A stretch of DNA of 6,572 nucleotides, taken from assembly GCA_023258655.1 (NCBI GenBank), contig JALQWO010000096.1, positions 1 to 6,572 of the forward strand, written 5' to 3'. Numbering within the stretch: the first letter of the stretch is position 1; each line of letters opens with the position of its first letter. The notes under the pieces were generated by a model. It was not told the origin of the DNA and did not search any database. It saw nothing but the letters and a program-made list of their open reading frames with translations. A program made the translations under genes and the position numbers. The DNA is from Bacteroidia bacterium. GTDB taxonomy: Bacteria > Bacteroidota > Bacteroidia > NS11-12g > UBA955. Of the stretch, positions 1 through 5,768 are shown in pieces.

Positions 1-1
1 T

Positions 2-328
2 GCTTATTGGCAATCAGACATCTACGTAACCACGTCTCATGAGGAGAATTTGCCAACGACCATCATGGAGAGCCTCAGCTGTGGTGTGCCCGTGGCTGCA
101 TTTGCTGTGGGAGGGATTCCGGAAATGGTTCAGGTGGTTGGACCCCAAACCACTGGATTTCTCTCGGCCAAAATGGATGTAGATTCGCTACAGCAGCAGA
201 TTGCGCAATATCTCCAATTGTCGCTATTGGAGCGACAAGAAATACAGAACCATTGCCGGGAATTTGCCTTGAATCGATATGCGGCCGCCAACATCGCCAA
301 GGCATACGAGCAAATGTATCGTTCGTAG
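2..328 (+). CDS. GT4-family glycosyltransferase, C-terminal fragment (5' end outside window)
   Basis: This is the last 108 codons of a glycosyltransferase with a GT-B fold. The frame is open from base 2 to the TAG at 326-328, so the gene enters from the left edge; the TTG at 50 lies inside the domain and is not the real start. The visible part begins AYWQSDIYVTTS, followed by the E-x7-E motif (EENLPTTIME, fragment residues 14-23) that contacts the nucleotide-sugar donor in GT4-type retaining enzymes. After it come a CGVPV turn and a GGIPEMV strand-loop, then a helical C-terminal tail. Such enzymes move a sugar from an NDP-sugar to a lipid- or glycan-bound acceptor at the cytoplasmic membrane face, often for capsule, O-antigen or exopolysaccharide. 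Donor and acceptor cannot be read from this fragment. The gene converges on ftsZ and is probably not part of the dcw operon. The family call is firm, the exact role unknown. Confidence 0.85.
   Translation, partial: AYWQSDIYVTTSHEENLPTTIMESLSCGVPVAAFAVGGIPEMVQVVGPQTTGFLSAKMDVDSLQQQIAQYLQLSLLERQEIQNHCREFALNRYAAANIAKAYEQMYRS
212..238 (+). repeat. Two interleaved inverted repeats inside the glycosyltransferase gene
   Basis: TTGTCGCT (218-225) and AGCGACAA (231-238) form a perfect 8-bp stem around a 5-base loop. CTCCAAT (212-218) and ATTGGAG (226-232) form a perfect 7-bp stem around a 7-base loop. The arms alternate A-B-A'-B', so in RNA the two hairpins exclude each other or could form a pseudoknot-like fold. 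The stretch codes for part of the C-terminal helix. A function is not shown. Confidence 0.5.
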
Positions 329-334
329 TTTTTT
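305..334 (+). terminator. Weak candidate intrinsic terminator of the glycosyltransferase gene
   Basis: TACGAGC (305-311) pairs with GTTCGTA (321-327), giving 7 pairs including one G-T, around a 9-base loop. One G follows and then six T (329-334). The stem contains the TAG stop codon. It is short and not GC-rich, so it may be weak or a coincidence, but a hairpin plus T-run right at the end of a gene is the expected arrangement. Confidence 0.35.
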
Positions 335-399
335 GGCAATATCCATGTCGAAAATCAGCCATTCGCTGAAAACAAACCCAAGCAAAACCCTCACCCAAC

Positions 400-430
400 A
401 AAAAAGCCATACCCAAAGGCATGGCTCTCT
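400..430 (-). terminator. Intrinsic terminator of the murG-murC-ftsQ-ftsA-ftsZ transcript
   Basis: Read on the minus strand, AGCCATGCC (426-418) pairs with GGTATGGCT (413-405) around a TTTG loop (417-414), giving 9 pairs with one G-T. It is followed by a run of six T (405-400, the first shared with the stem). A-T and G-T pairs outside the stem (427-430 with 404-401) could lengthen it. It lies about 23 bases past the ftsZ stop. On the plus strand the stem has an A-C mismatch and no T-run follows, so it serves the minus-strand operon and marks the end of the dcw transcript. Confidence 0.75.
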
Positions 431-452
431 TGCTGTTGGATTATTTTGGCTA

Positions 453-2030
453 TCAATCCACGTTATCGTGCAAATGGCGATTCGGTTTAACCGTTAAATC
501 GCGGGCATTCATGGGGTCTTCTTCGCCTATGGTGATTTTACTGACCAATTGACTCTGGCTCGGAGGGGCGGCCTCCAAATTGATTCCTTTGCGCATGTAT
601 GCGGGGATTTCAATGTCGTTATCCAGGAGTGATTCCCGATCTCTGCGACCGTTTTCCAAACGCGTATCGCGGAATATTTGCGACATTGGGTCCTCGTTCC
701 AGTCGTCCGACCCTTCAAAGGCTTTGGGTGCCACATTCAGGGGATTCATTGCCTCGTTTTGCTCCCAGTCCACGCTTTGATGCACGGTTTTCCCGAATTC
801 ATCGTTGGCATCATCTTGAAAGGCAGATGGTACATGATTTACCACAGTGGGCTGCGCCGGCGGGGTGTTGAACAAATTGGGCTGTGTACCCGCATTCCTT
901 GGAGCCGATGGGTTGGTCGCCGATGGATTGGCCGCATACGGATTGGACGTATACGGATTGGGCGAATGACCCAATGGATGGGCAGGTTGCCCGTAAGGGT
1001 TGTTCATGCCTTGGGCAAATCCATGGTTATGCTGGGGTTGTTCCGCCGCAGCATCCATTTGTGCCTTCACCTCAAATCCTGTTGCAATCACCGTGATGGC
1101 GATGTCTTCACCCAAACTTTCATCCTTGGTGATACCCATTTTCAGGTGGGCTGTATGACCTGCTTCTTCCTGTAAGTATTTTTTCACCTTGGATATCTCA
1201 CTCATCACGGGCTCTTTGTGTCCGTAAGCAAAATTTACGAGCAAATGTTGGGCTCCGCGAATTCTTGTGTTGTCCAACAGGGGACTGTCGAGTGCCATAC
1301 GAACGGCTGTTTCCGCACGATTTTCACCTGCGGCGAAGCCTGTTCCCATGATGGCCCGACCGCTATCCCTCATGGCTGTTTGAACATCCATGAAGTCTAC
1401 GTTGATCTGTCCGGGTTTGGTGATGATTTCAGCAATACCTCGAGCCGCCGTGCAAAGAATATCGTCGGCCTTAGAAAATGCCTGTGTGATGGTCAAGTCG
1501 CCATACATATCTACGATGCGATCATTGCAGATTGTGAGCAGTGCGTCTACATGTGGGCGCAATTTTTCCAATCCCTCTTGGGCTTGTCCGATCCGCTGTG
1601 GTCCTTCATCCTCGAAAGGAAGGGTCACGATGCCCACGGTAAGTATGCTCAATTCCTTGGCAATTTTTGCGATTACGGGAGCAGCCCCTGTGCCTGTTCC
1701 ACCCCCCATTCCAGCAGTAATGAAAATCATTTTGGTGTTGTCCTCCATGATTTGTCGGATCTGCTGCATGTTTTCCATGGCCGCCTTTTCCCCCATATCG
1801 GGCATCGACCCCGCACCCAACCCTTCGGTGAGTTGTGCGCCGAGTTGAAGTCGGTTTGGAATGGGACTGCTGTGTAAAGCCTGCAAATCGGTGTTGCAGA
1901 TATAGAAGTCAACGCCCTCGATGCCATGTCGGAACATGTGGTTGACGGCATTGCTACCGCCACCGCCTACACCGATGACCTTAATGAGGTTGCCTCTGCG
2001 AATGTTAACTGCGGGTTCAAATACTGACAT
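453..2030 (-). CDS. ftsZ: Cell division protein FtsZ
   Basis: This 525-residue tubulin-like GTPase polymerises into the cytokinetic ring at midcell. Visible motifs: the nucleotide-binding GVGGGGSN loop (residues 20-27), the tubulin signature GGGTGTG (109-115), TLPFEDEG (137-144) and the catalytic T7 loop NVDFMD (210-215), which completes the GTPase site of the neighbouring subunit. The globular part ends near residue 322. A long linker rich in Pro, Asn and Gln follows (about 325-470) and contains the pentapeptide repeat listed separately. The peptide DIEIPAYMRKG (472-482) matches the conserved C-terminal peptide that binds FtsA. The chain then runs on for 43 residues to end in LHDNVD, a tail I recall from Bacteroidota FtsZ. 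ATG at 2030 is chosen because it puts the first conserved strand (LIKVIGVGG) at residue 15, as is usual. No Shine-Dalgarno is seen. The gene starts 21 bases after the ftsA stop and is last in the operon. Confidence 0.98.
   Translation of the reverse strand: MSVFEPAVNIRRGNLIKVIGVGGGGSNAVNHMFRHGIEGVDFYICNTDLQALHSSPIPNRLQLGAQLTEGLGAGSMPDMGEKAAMENMQQIRQIMEDNTKMIFITAGMGGGTGTGAAPVIAKIAKELSILTVGIVTLPFEDEGPQRIGQAQEGLEKLRPHVDALLTICNDRIVDMYGDLTITQAFSKADDILCTAARGIAEIITKPGQINVDFMDVQTAMRDSGRAIMGTGFAAGENRAETAVRMALDSPLLDNTRIRGAQHLLVNFAYGHKEPVMSEISKVKKYLQEEAGHTAHLKMGITKDESLGEDIAITVIATGFEVKAQMDAAAEQPQHNHGFAQGMNNPYGQPAHPLGHSPNPYTSNPYAANPSATNPSAPRNAGTQPNLFNTPPAQPTVVNHVPSAFQDDANDEFGKTVHQSVDWEQNEAMNPLNVAPKAFEGSDDWNEDPMSQIFRDTRLENGRRDRESLLDNDIEIPAYMRKGINLEAAPPSQSQLVSKITIGEEDPMNARDLTVKPNRHLHDNVD
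906..965 (-). repeat. Four-copy 15-bp tandem repeat in the FtsZ linker
   Basis: Four adjacent 15-base units (906-920, 921-935, 936-950, 951-965) share the core GATTGG or GGTTGG on the plus strand. They encode FtsZ residues 356-375 as SPNPY, TSNPY, AANPS, ATNPS, a five-residue period with invariant Asn-Pro. The units have drifted at variable positions but keep the NP(Y/S) core. Expansion by slippage or unequal exchange is a reasonable inference; the segment lies in the disordered linker, where length changes are tolerated. Confidence 0.8.
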
Positions 2031-2051
2031 AGTCTGTTTTATTATTCAACC

Positions 2052-3464
2052 TCACTCGTGAAAATCTTCGCCTTCTTTCATCCAATCATTGATGCCTTTC
2101 AGCAAGCCATTTTTCCCGCCCAACCAAGAGCCATTGAACAAGCCAAAACCACCTTTGCGGCCTTCGCTGGTATCGCCGAATTCCAATTGGGTAGGCGCTG
2201 TGGGGGTCTCAGCCACCACTTCGTCCAAGAAGGGGTCGCTTACGCGGGTTACAGGCTCTTCTTTGCTGATGATCTCATTGTTGAGTTCTATGTGCTGGTG
2301 TTTTTGGGCCAATTCAAATCCTTTGAGCACCAAGCCAATGCTGGTGGCGTACATGGGGTTACGCACTTCGTCGATCATGCCTTTGCCCAATCGCTGTCCG
2401 GGAGAGCCAATGTGCACCTCCAAACCAATGAAATAATTGAACAATTGGGTGATGTCCTTCATGGACGATCCACCGCCGGTCAATACGATGCCACCGGCCA
2501 GTTTGTTGCGGATGCCCGACACCACGATTTCAAAATCCACCTTTTGGATGATGTCTTCCACGCGGGCACGGATGACCTGTGAAATGGCATACAAAGAGAT
2601 TTCTTTGGGAGAACGCCCTGGCAAGCCGGGAACCACCACCACTTCATTTTTCATGGCTTCGGTGGGGTAGCAACTGCCGTAGTTGACTTTCACAAACTCT
2701 GCTTGGTCTTTCAAAATACCAAAGGCTTCTTGCAAATCTTTGGTGATGCGGTCACCCCCAATGGGGATGATGGCGGTATGGCGAATCGCACCGTCGTCGA
2801 AAATACAAATGTCGGTTGTACCACCTCCGATGTCGACCAAGGCCACGCCCGCTTCCATTTCTGGTTCGCTCAATACAGCGGCGGCTGAAGCTACAGGCTC
2901 AACGATGAGGTCGGCGATTTCAAGTCCAGCGCGACGTACGGCCATGAAAATGGTTTTGGCAGCGGAAGTTTCACCGGTGATGATGTGGTAGTTGCACTCA
3001 ACCCGCACACCTACGCGACCTACGGGGTCTTTGATGCCCTCTTCGCCATCGATGCGATACTCTTGAGGCAGTACATGGAGGATTTCCAAACCGGGCGACA
3101 ATGCCAAGTTTTCCATTTCTGCTTCGAGTTTGTTGAGTTCGTCTTCGGTGATTTCAACATCCCACTGTTTGCGGCTGAGGGTTCCTCGGTGCTGCAAGCT
3201 TTTGATGTGATGTCCAGCGATGCCCACAAAGACGGTTTTGATGTTGACCTGACTTTGCTTGATGGCCTCCTCAACGGCGGTTTGGATGGCGGTGACTGCC
3301 TTGGCCACGTTGGCGACCATGCCGCGCGATACGCCTCCTTGGCTGGGTGCTTTGCCCATGCCCAAAACGTTGATTTTGCCGTTTTCAGCCATTTGACCCA
3401 CAATCGCACACACCTTGGTGGTTCCGATGTCGAGTCCTACGATGATATTGTTATTGATAGCCAT
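2052..3464 (-). CDS. ftsA: Cell division protein FtsA (actin-like FtsZ membrane tether)
   Basis: This is a 470-residue actin/Hsp70-fold ATPase that anchors FtsZ filaments to the inner membrane and recruits later divisome proteins. It shows the phosphate-1 motif LDIGTTKV (residues 11-18), the phosphate-2 motif VDIGGGTTD (210-218) and the adenosine motif GGIVLTGGGS (324-333). The FtsA-specific 1C (SHS2) domain should lie around residues 85-165, between phosphate-1 and phosphate-2. A variable linker (about 388-448) leads to an amphipathic helix, KNGLLKGINDWMKEG (451-465), with Leu, Ile, Trp and Met on one face and Lys on the other; this is the membrane-targeting sequence. It is longer than the roughly 420-residue E. 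coli protein, mainly because of the C-terminal linker. ATG at 3464 is preceded by a run of A and no Shine-Dalgarno. The gene lies 45 bases after ftsQ and 21 bases before ftsZ, so co-production with FtsZ is expected. Confidence 0.97.
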   Translation of the reverse strand: MAINNNIIVGLDIGTTKVCAIVGQMAENGKINVLGMGKAPSQGGVSRGMVANVAKAVTAIQTAVEEAIKQSQVNIKTVFVGIAGHHIKSLQHRGTLSRKQWDVEITEDELNKLEAEMENLALSPGLEILHVLPQEYRIDGEEGIKDPVGRVGVRVECNYHIITGETSAAKTIFMAVRRAGLEIADLIVEPVASAAAVLSEPEMEAGVALVDIGGGTTDICIFDDGAIRHTAIIPIGGDRITKDLQEAFGILKDQAEFVKVNYGSCYPTEAMKNEVVVVPGLPGRSPKEISLYAISQVIRARVEDIIQKVDFEIVVSGIRNKLAGGIVLTGGGSSMKDITQLFNYFIGLEVHIGSPGQRLGKGMIDEVRNPMYATSIGLVLKGFELAQKHQHIELNNEIISKEEPVTRVSDPFLDEVVAETPTAPTQLEFGDTSEGRKGGFGLFNGSWLGGKNGLLKGINDWMKEGEDFHE

Positions 3465-3482
3465 ATTTTTTTGTAATTGTAC

Positions 3483-3501
3483 TTGGGTTATTTTTGGGTT
3501 A
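3483..3501 (-). repeat. Direct repeat TAACCCAA in the ftsQ-ftsA gap
   Basis: The octamer TAACCCAA (minus strand) occurs at 3501-3494 and again at 3490-3483, 11 bases apart, about one helical turn. It lies in the only gap above 25 bases within the operon, 19 bases or more upstream of the ftsA ATG. The gap (3465-3509) is otherwise A-rich on the coding strand and shows no Bacteroidota-type TAnnTTTG promoter element. A binding site is possible but unsupported. Confidence 0.35.
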
Positions 3502-3509
3502 ATCTGCGA

Positions 3510-4343
3510 TTATCTACTGTTGTTTTTATTGGACTTTTCGTTTGTTTTTTGTACACTTTCTTGACCACTGTGCGTTCCTACTACCTGATTGAGGTTGGAA
3601 ATGTCTACGATTTTATAGCGATCCCAGCCAGTGCTTTTTAGGCCTTGATCGTAGAAAAGACGTAGGTTTCCGAACTTTTCGGGTAGGTTGGCGCCGTTGC
3701 CTACAACAATGCTATGTTTTCCTACGCGGGGAATCAAAATCACGTCGTTGTAATTATCGACATACAATTGTTGAAATTGCATGTTCCACAGCGAGTCTGC
3801 CGCGATAAACTTGGCTACGGCGAGCAGGTTGCGGGCGTTGGTGCCGGCGATGATTTTGCCCGAAGCCATCACGTTGCGGATGTTGCCATTGGCAACCAAA
3901 ACATCACAAAATTTTGGGGTTGAATTGGGTATGATGACACCTTGGGTGTCGAGATAAAATTCTTCGCCCAGTGTATTGCTCACCAGCACAACCGGGGTGC
4001 GTTCCTCCACTTTGATTTTGAGTACCCCATCCAGGGCGATATAGACTTCCGCTTTTTTCACAGCGGGGATTTTGTTGAGTCGGGCCTCCAATTTCTGGAT
4101 ATTCAGATCAGCGGCACTTCTGCCGGTGGGATTTCCGATGACCGATTGAATGGAATCGGAAAGGATGGTGTTGTTGAGGAATAGTGCTTTTCCTTCGGGA
4201 AGAATGGTGATTTCCATGGATTCCACCAAACGATTTTTGGCGGTTTTGGAGATGGACGACCAAAAAATGGCGACAGCGACCAGCAGTACCAACAGCATGG
4301 CCATCATCCATTGTCGTTTATTGAATGCGGGTTTCCAGTTCAT
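3510..4343 (-). CDS. ftsQ: Cell division protein FtsQ/DivIB
   Basis: This bitopic membrane protein of 277 residues (from the ATG at 4343) links the early divisome to FtsL/FtsB and the septal synthase. A short basic cytoplasmic segment (1-11) precedes one transmembrane helix (about 12-31, rich in Met, Leu, Val and Ala). Next comes a periplasmic POTRA-like region (about 43-113), with the typical LEARLNKIPAVKKAEV and LKIKVEERTPV strands, then a beta domain beginning EEFYLDTQGVIIP. The last dozen residues are a Lys/Asn/Ser-rich tail. Sequence similarity among FtsQ proteins is low, so the call also rests on position between murC and ftsA. An in-frame TTG at 4370 would add nine residues; I prefer the ATG, which overlaps the end of murC by 26 bases. 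The overlap suggests translational coupling. Confidence 0.92.
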   Translation of the reverse strand: MNWKPAFNKRQWMMAMLLVLLVAVAIFWSSISKTAKNRLVESMEITILPEGKALFLNNTILSDSIQSVIGNPTGRSAADLNIQKLEARLNKIPAVKKAEVYIALDGVLKIKVEERTPVVLVSNTLGEEFYLDTQGVIIPNSTPKFCDVLVANGNIRNVMASGKIIAGTNARNLLAVAKFIAADSLWNMQFQQLYVDNYNDVILIPRVGKHSIVVGNGANLPEKFGNLRLFYDQGLKSTGWDRYKIVDISNLNQVVGTHSGQESVQKTNEKSNKNNSR

Positions 4344-5766
4344 GGTAGAGGGTTTGAATGGGTTGAACAATGCGGTCTATGTCGCCCGCTCCGAGGATAA
4401 GAAGCACCTCTGCGGGGTTGTGTTTGATTATTTCGAGAACGCCGCTGGGTGTAACGAGTGCTTTGTGGGGGTTGTTGACGAGGCTGAGCAGCCAGGTGCT
4501 GTCAACCCCAGGGATGGGCAATTCTCTTGCGGGGTAGATTTCCATGAGGTAGAGTTGGTCAAGGGCCGACAAACTGGCGGCGAAGCCTTCGGCGAAATCT
4601 TGTGTTCTGCTAAAGAGGTGGGGCTGAAATATTCCGGTGATTTTTTTGTCGGGGTATAGGGTTTTTACCGACCCAATAATGGCATTAAGCTCTTCGGGGT
4701 GGTGCGCGTAATCATCGATCACAACATAGTTGGTTGTTTTGTGGATGTATTCAAACCGTCTTTTGGCCCCTTTGTAGCTGGCGATACCTTGTTGCAGGGC
4801 ATCGATGGGTAGGCCCAGGAAGGCGTAACATACACCGAGAGCAGCCAGTGCATTTTGCACATTGTGATGGCCGGGCAATCCGCACCGGAATGGGGCGATG
4901 GTTTTTTCGTTCAGCAGCAAGTCGAAACAGAAATCACCCTGCTGGATGGCCACATTTTTTGCTTGAACTTGGGCGGTAGATTGAAGTCCATACCGGTAGG
5001 TAAGAACATGGGGTGGGGTATTGAGCGAGAGCGACTCATGGAGCATGAGGGCGGCGCCGTGGGGTTTTTCGGTTGAAGGCAAGGGTTTCTCGGCGCCGCC
5101 CCAAGCGCGAATCAATTTTGTGAAATCCGCAAAGGCTTGGCTAAATGCCTCGGGGGTGCCGTAAATGTCGAGGTGGTCCGGATCCATCGCCGTGATGATG
5201 GCCAAATCGGGATTGAGTCGATGAAAACTGCGGTCGAATTCGTCCGCTTCCAAGACGATGATTTCTCCTCCCACGGGTAGGTTGATGCCATCGGTTTTGC
5301 GGATGTAGTTGCTGCCGAAGTTTGACGATATTCCACCCAGGAATGCGGTGAAGTTGATGTTGCAAGTGTTCAGCAGGTGGGCGACCAGGGTAGAAGTGGT
5401 GGTTTTGCCATGGGTGCCGGCCACCGCAATGGAGAATCCATTGCGGGCAATGCTGCCCAATACCTCGCTGCGCTTCAGTATGGTGGCCTTTTGTTCTTGC
5501 AACCAAACCCATTGGGGATGGTTCTTGGGAATGGCCGGGGTAAGAATAAACAAAGTTTTATCCAGGTGGGTGGTTACCCGTTGCGGCAAAGCCGCAACGG
5601 TATCGTCAAACGTGATCTCCGCGCCCTCGGCCACAAGGGCCTCGGTCAGCGGACTCGGCGTTTTGTCGTACCCCATCACCGGCATGCCTATCTGCAACAA
5701 ATACCGGGCAATGGCACTCATGCCAATCCCGCCAATGCCCAAAAAATAGGCCTGCTCAAAATCCAT
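4318..5766 (-). CDS. murC: UDP-N-acetylmuramate--L-alanine ligase MurC
   Basis: This cytoplasmic Mur ligase (482 residues) uses ATP to join L-alanine to UDP-N-acetylmuramic acid, the first step of stem-peptide assembly. Visible in order: the N-terminal UDP-binding loop GIGGIGMSA (10-18), the ATP P-loop GTHGKTTT (117-124), EADEFD (173-178), DPDHLDIYG (195-203), GHHNVQNALAA (299-309), DDYAHHPEE (351-359) and a C-terminal GAGDID (459-464). The DDYAHHP box and the GIGGIGMSA start separate MurC from MurD, MurE and MurF. The ATG at 5766 is chosen because it overlaps the murG TAA by one base and places the first strand (AYFLGIGG) at the usual position; an in-frame ATG at 5787 would add seven residues inside murG. 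A variable stretch at 221-256 contains a short EKP repeat. The end overlaps ftsQ. Three strong inverted repeats lie within the gene. Confidence 0.97.
   Translation of the reverse strand: MDFEQAYFLGIGGIGMSAIARYLLQIGMPVMGYDKTPSPLTEALVAEGAEITFDDTVAALPQRVTTHLDKTLFILTPAIPKNHPQWVWLQEQKATILKRSEVLGSIARNGFSIAVAGTHGKTTTSTLVAHLLNTCNINFTAFLGGISSNFGSNYIRKTDGINLPVGGEIIVLEADEFDRSFHRLNPDLAIITAMDPDHLDIYGTPEAFSQAFADFTKLIRAWGGAEKPLPSTEKPHGAALMLHESLSLNTPPHVLTYRYGLQSTAQVQAKNVAIQQGDFCFDLLLNEKTIAPFRCGLPGHHNVQNALAALGVCYAFLGLPIDALQQGIASYKGAKRRFEYIHKTTNYVVIDDYAHHPEELNAIIGSVKTLYPDKKITGIFQPHLFSRTQDFAEGFAASLSALDQLYLMEIYPARELPIPGVDSTWLLSLVNNPHKALVTPSGVLEIIKHNPAEVLLILGAGDIDRIVQPIQTLYHELETRIQ
5049..5101. repeat. 11-bp inverted repeat framing a 21-bp direct repeat in murC
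   Basis: GGGCGGCGCCG (5049-5059) is the exact reverse complement of CGGCGCCGCCC (5091-5101), with 31 bases between them. Overlapping this, GGGTTTTTCGG (5062-5072) and GGGTTTCTCGG (5083-5093) match at 10 of 11 positions, 21 bases apart, giving EKPLPST followed by EKPHGAA in MurC (residues 226-239). This is a variable surface stretch between motifs, so a local duplication is a plausible origin. No T-run follows on either side, so it does not look like a terminator. Confidence 0.65.
5424..5446. repeat. Perfect 10-3-10 inverted repeat in murC (first of three)
   Basis: The arms CCGCAATGGA (5424-5433) and TCCATTGCGG (5437-5446) are exact reverse complements around GAA. On the coding strand the loop is the single codon TTC, in the segment RNGFSIAV just before the P-loop of MurC. 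No T-run adjoins it. A second small stem (GGGCA 5445-5449, TGCCC 5454-5458) touches its edge. Confidence 0.8.
5578..5600. repeat. Perfect 10-3-10 inverted repeat in murC (second of three)
   Basis: The arms CCGTTGCGGC (5578-5587) and GCCGCAACGG (5591-5600) are exact reverse complements around AAA. It codes for TVAALPQRV (residues 56-64) in the N-terminal domain of MurC. The stem is GC-rich and would be stable in RNA. The bases after it on the coding strand are GTAACC, so it lacks the T-run of an intrinsic terminator. Confidence 0.8.
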
Positions 5767-5768
5767 TA
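5764..5768 (-). promoter_or_regulatory. murG stop / murC start overlap (TAATG)
   Basis: On the minus strand the murG TAA (5768-5766) shares its last A with the murC ATG (5766-5764), giving TAATG. With no Shine-Dalgarno visible upstream, this arrangement favours termination-reinitiation by the same ribosome and decides the choice of the murC start. Confidence 0.75.

Noticed and set aside
50..52. TTG as the start of the glycosyltransferase
   Set aside because: The frame stays open upstream to base 2 and encodes conserved GT4 sequence before this codon, including part of the E-x7-E motif.
1218..1877. 219-codon open frame on the plus strand opposite ftsZ
   Set aside because: It lies wholly inside ftsZ on the other strand, has no recognisable motif, and ftsZ is unmistakable; a shadow frame.
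2058..2582. 174-codon plus-strand open frame opposite ftsA, and a similar one at 2985-3476
   Set aside because: Antisense shadows of ftsA without a plausible start context or family motif.
3500..3512. Small hairpin TAATC-TGC-GATTA at the ftsQ stop as a terminator
   Set aside because: Only five AT-rich pairs and no T-run on the minus strand; ftsA follows closely in the same operon.
3604..3655. 8-bp inverted repeat TCTACGAT / ATCGTAGA in ftsQ
   Set aside because: The 36-base loop makes a chance match likely and no inner pairing supports it.
3882..3950. Two 6-3-6 inverted repeats in ftsQ (3882-3896 and 3936-3950)
   Set aside because: About one to two 6-bp stems with a 3-base loop are expected by chance in a window this long.
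5221..5250. Near-palindrome GCGGTCGAATTCGTCCGC in murC
   Set aside because: It encodes the conserved EADEFDR motif and has symmetric mismatches; the symmetry is probably a by-product of the codons.
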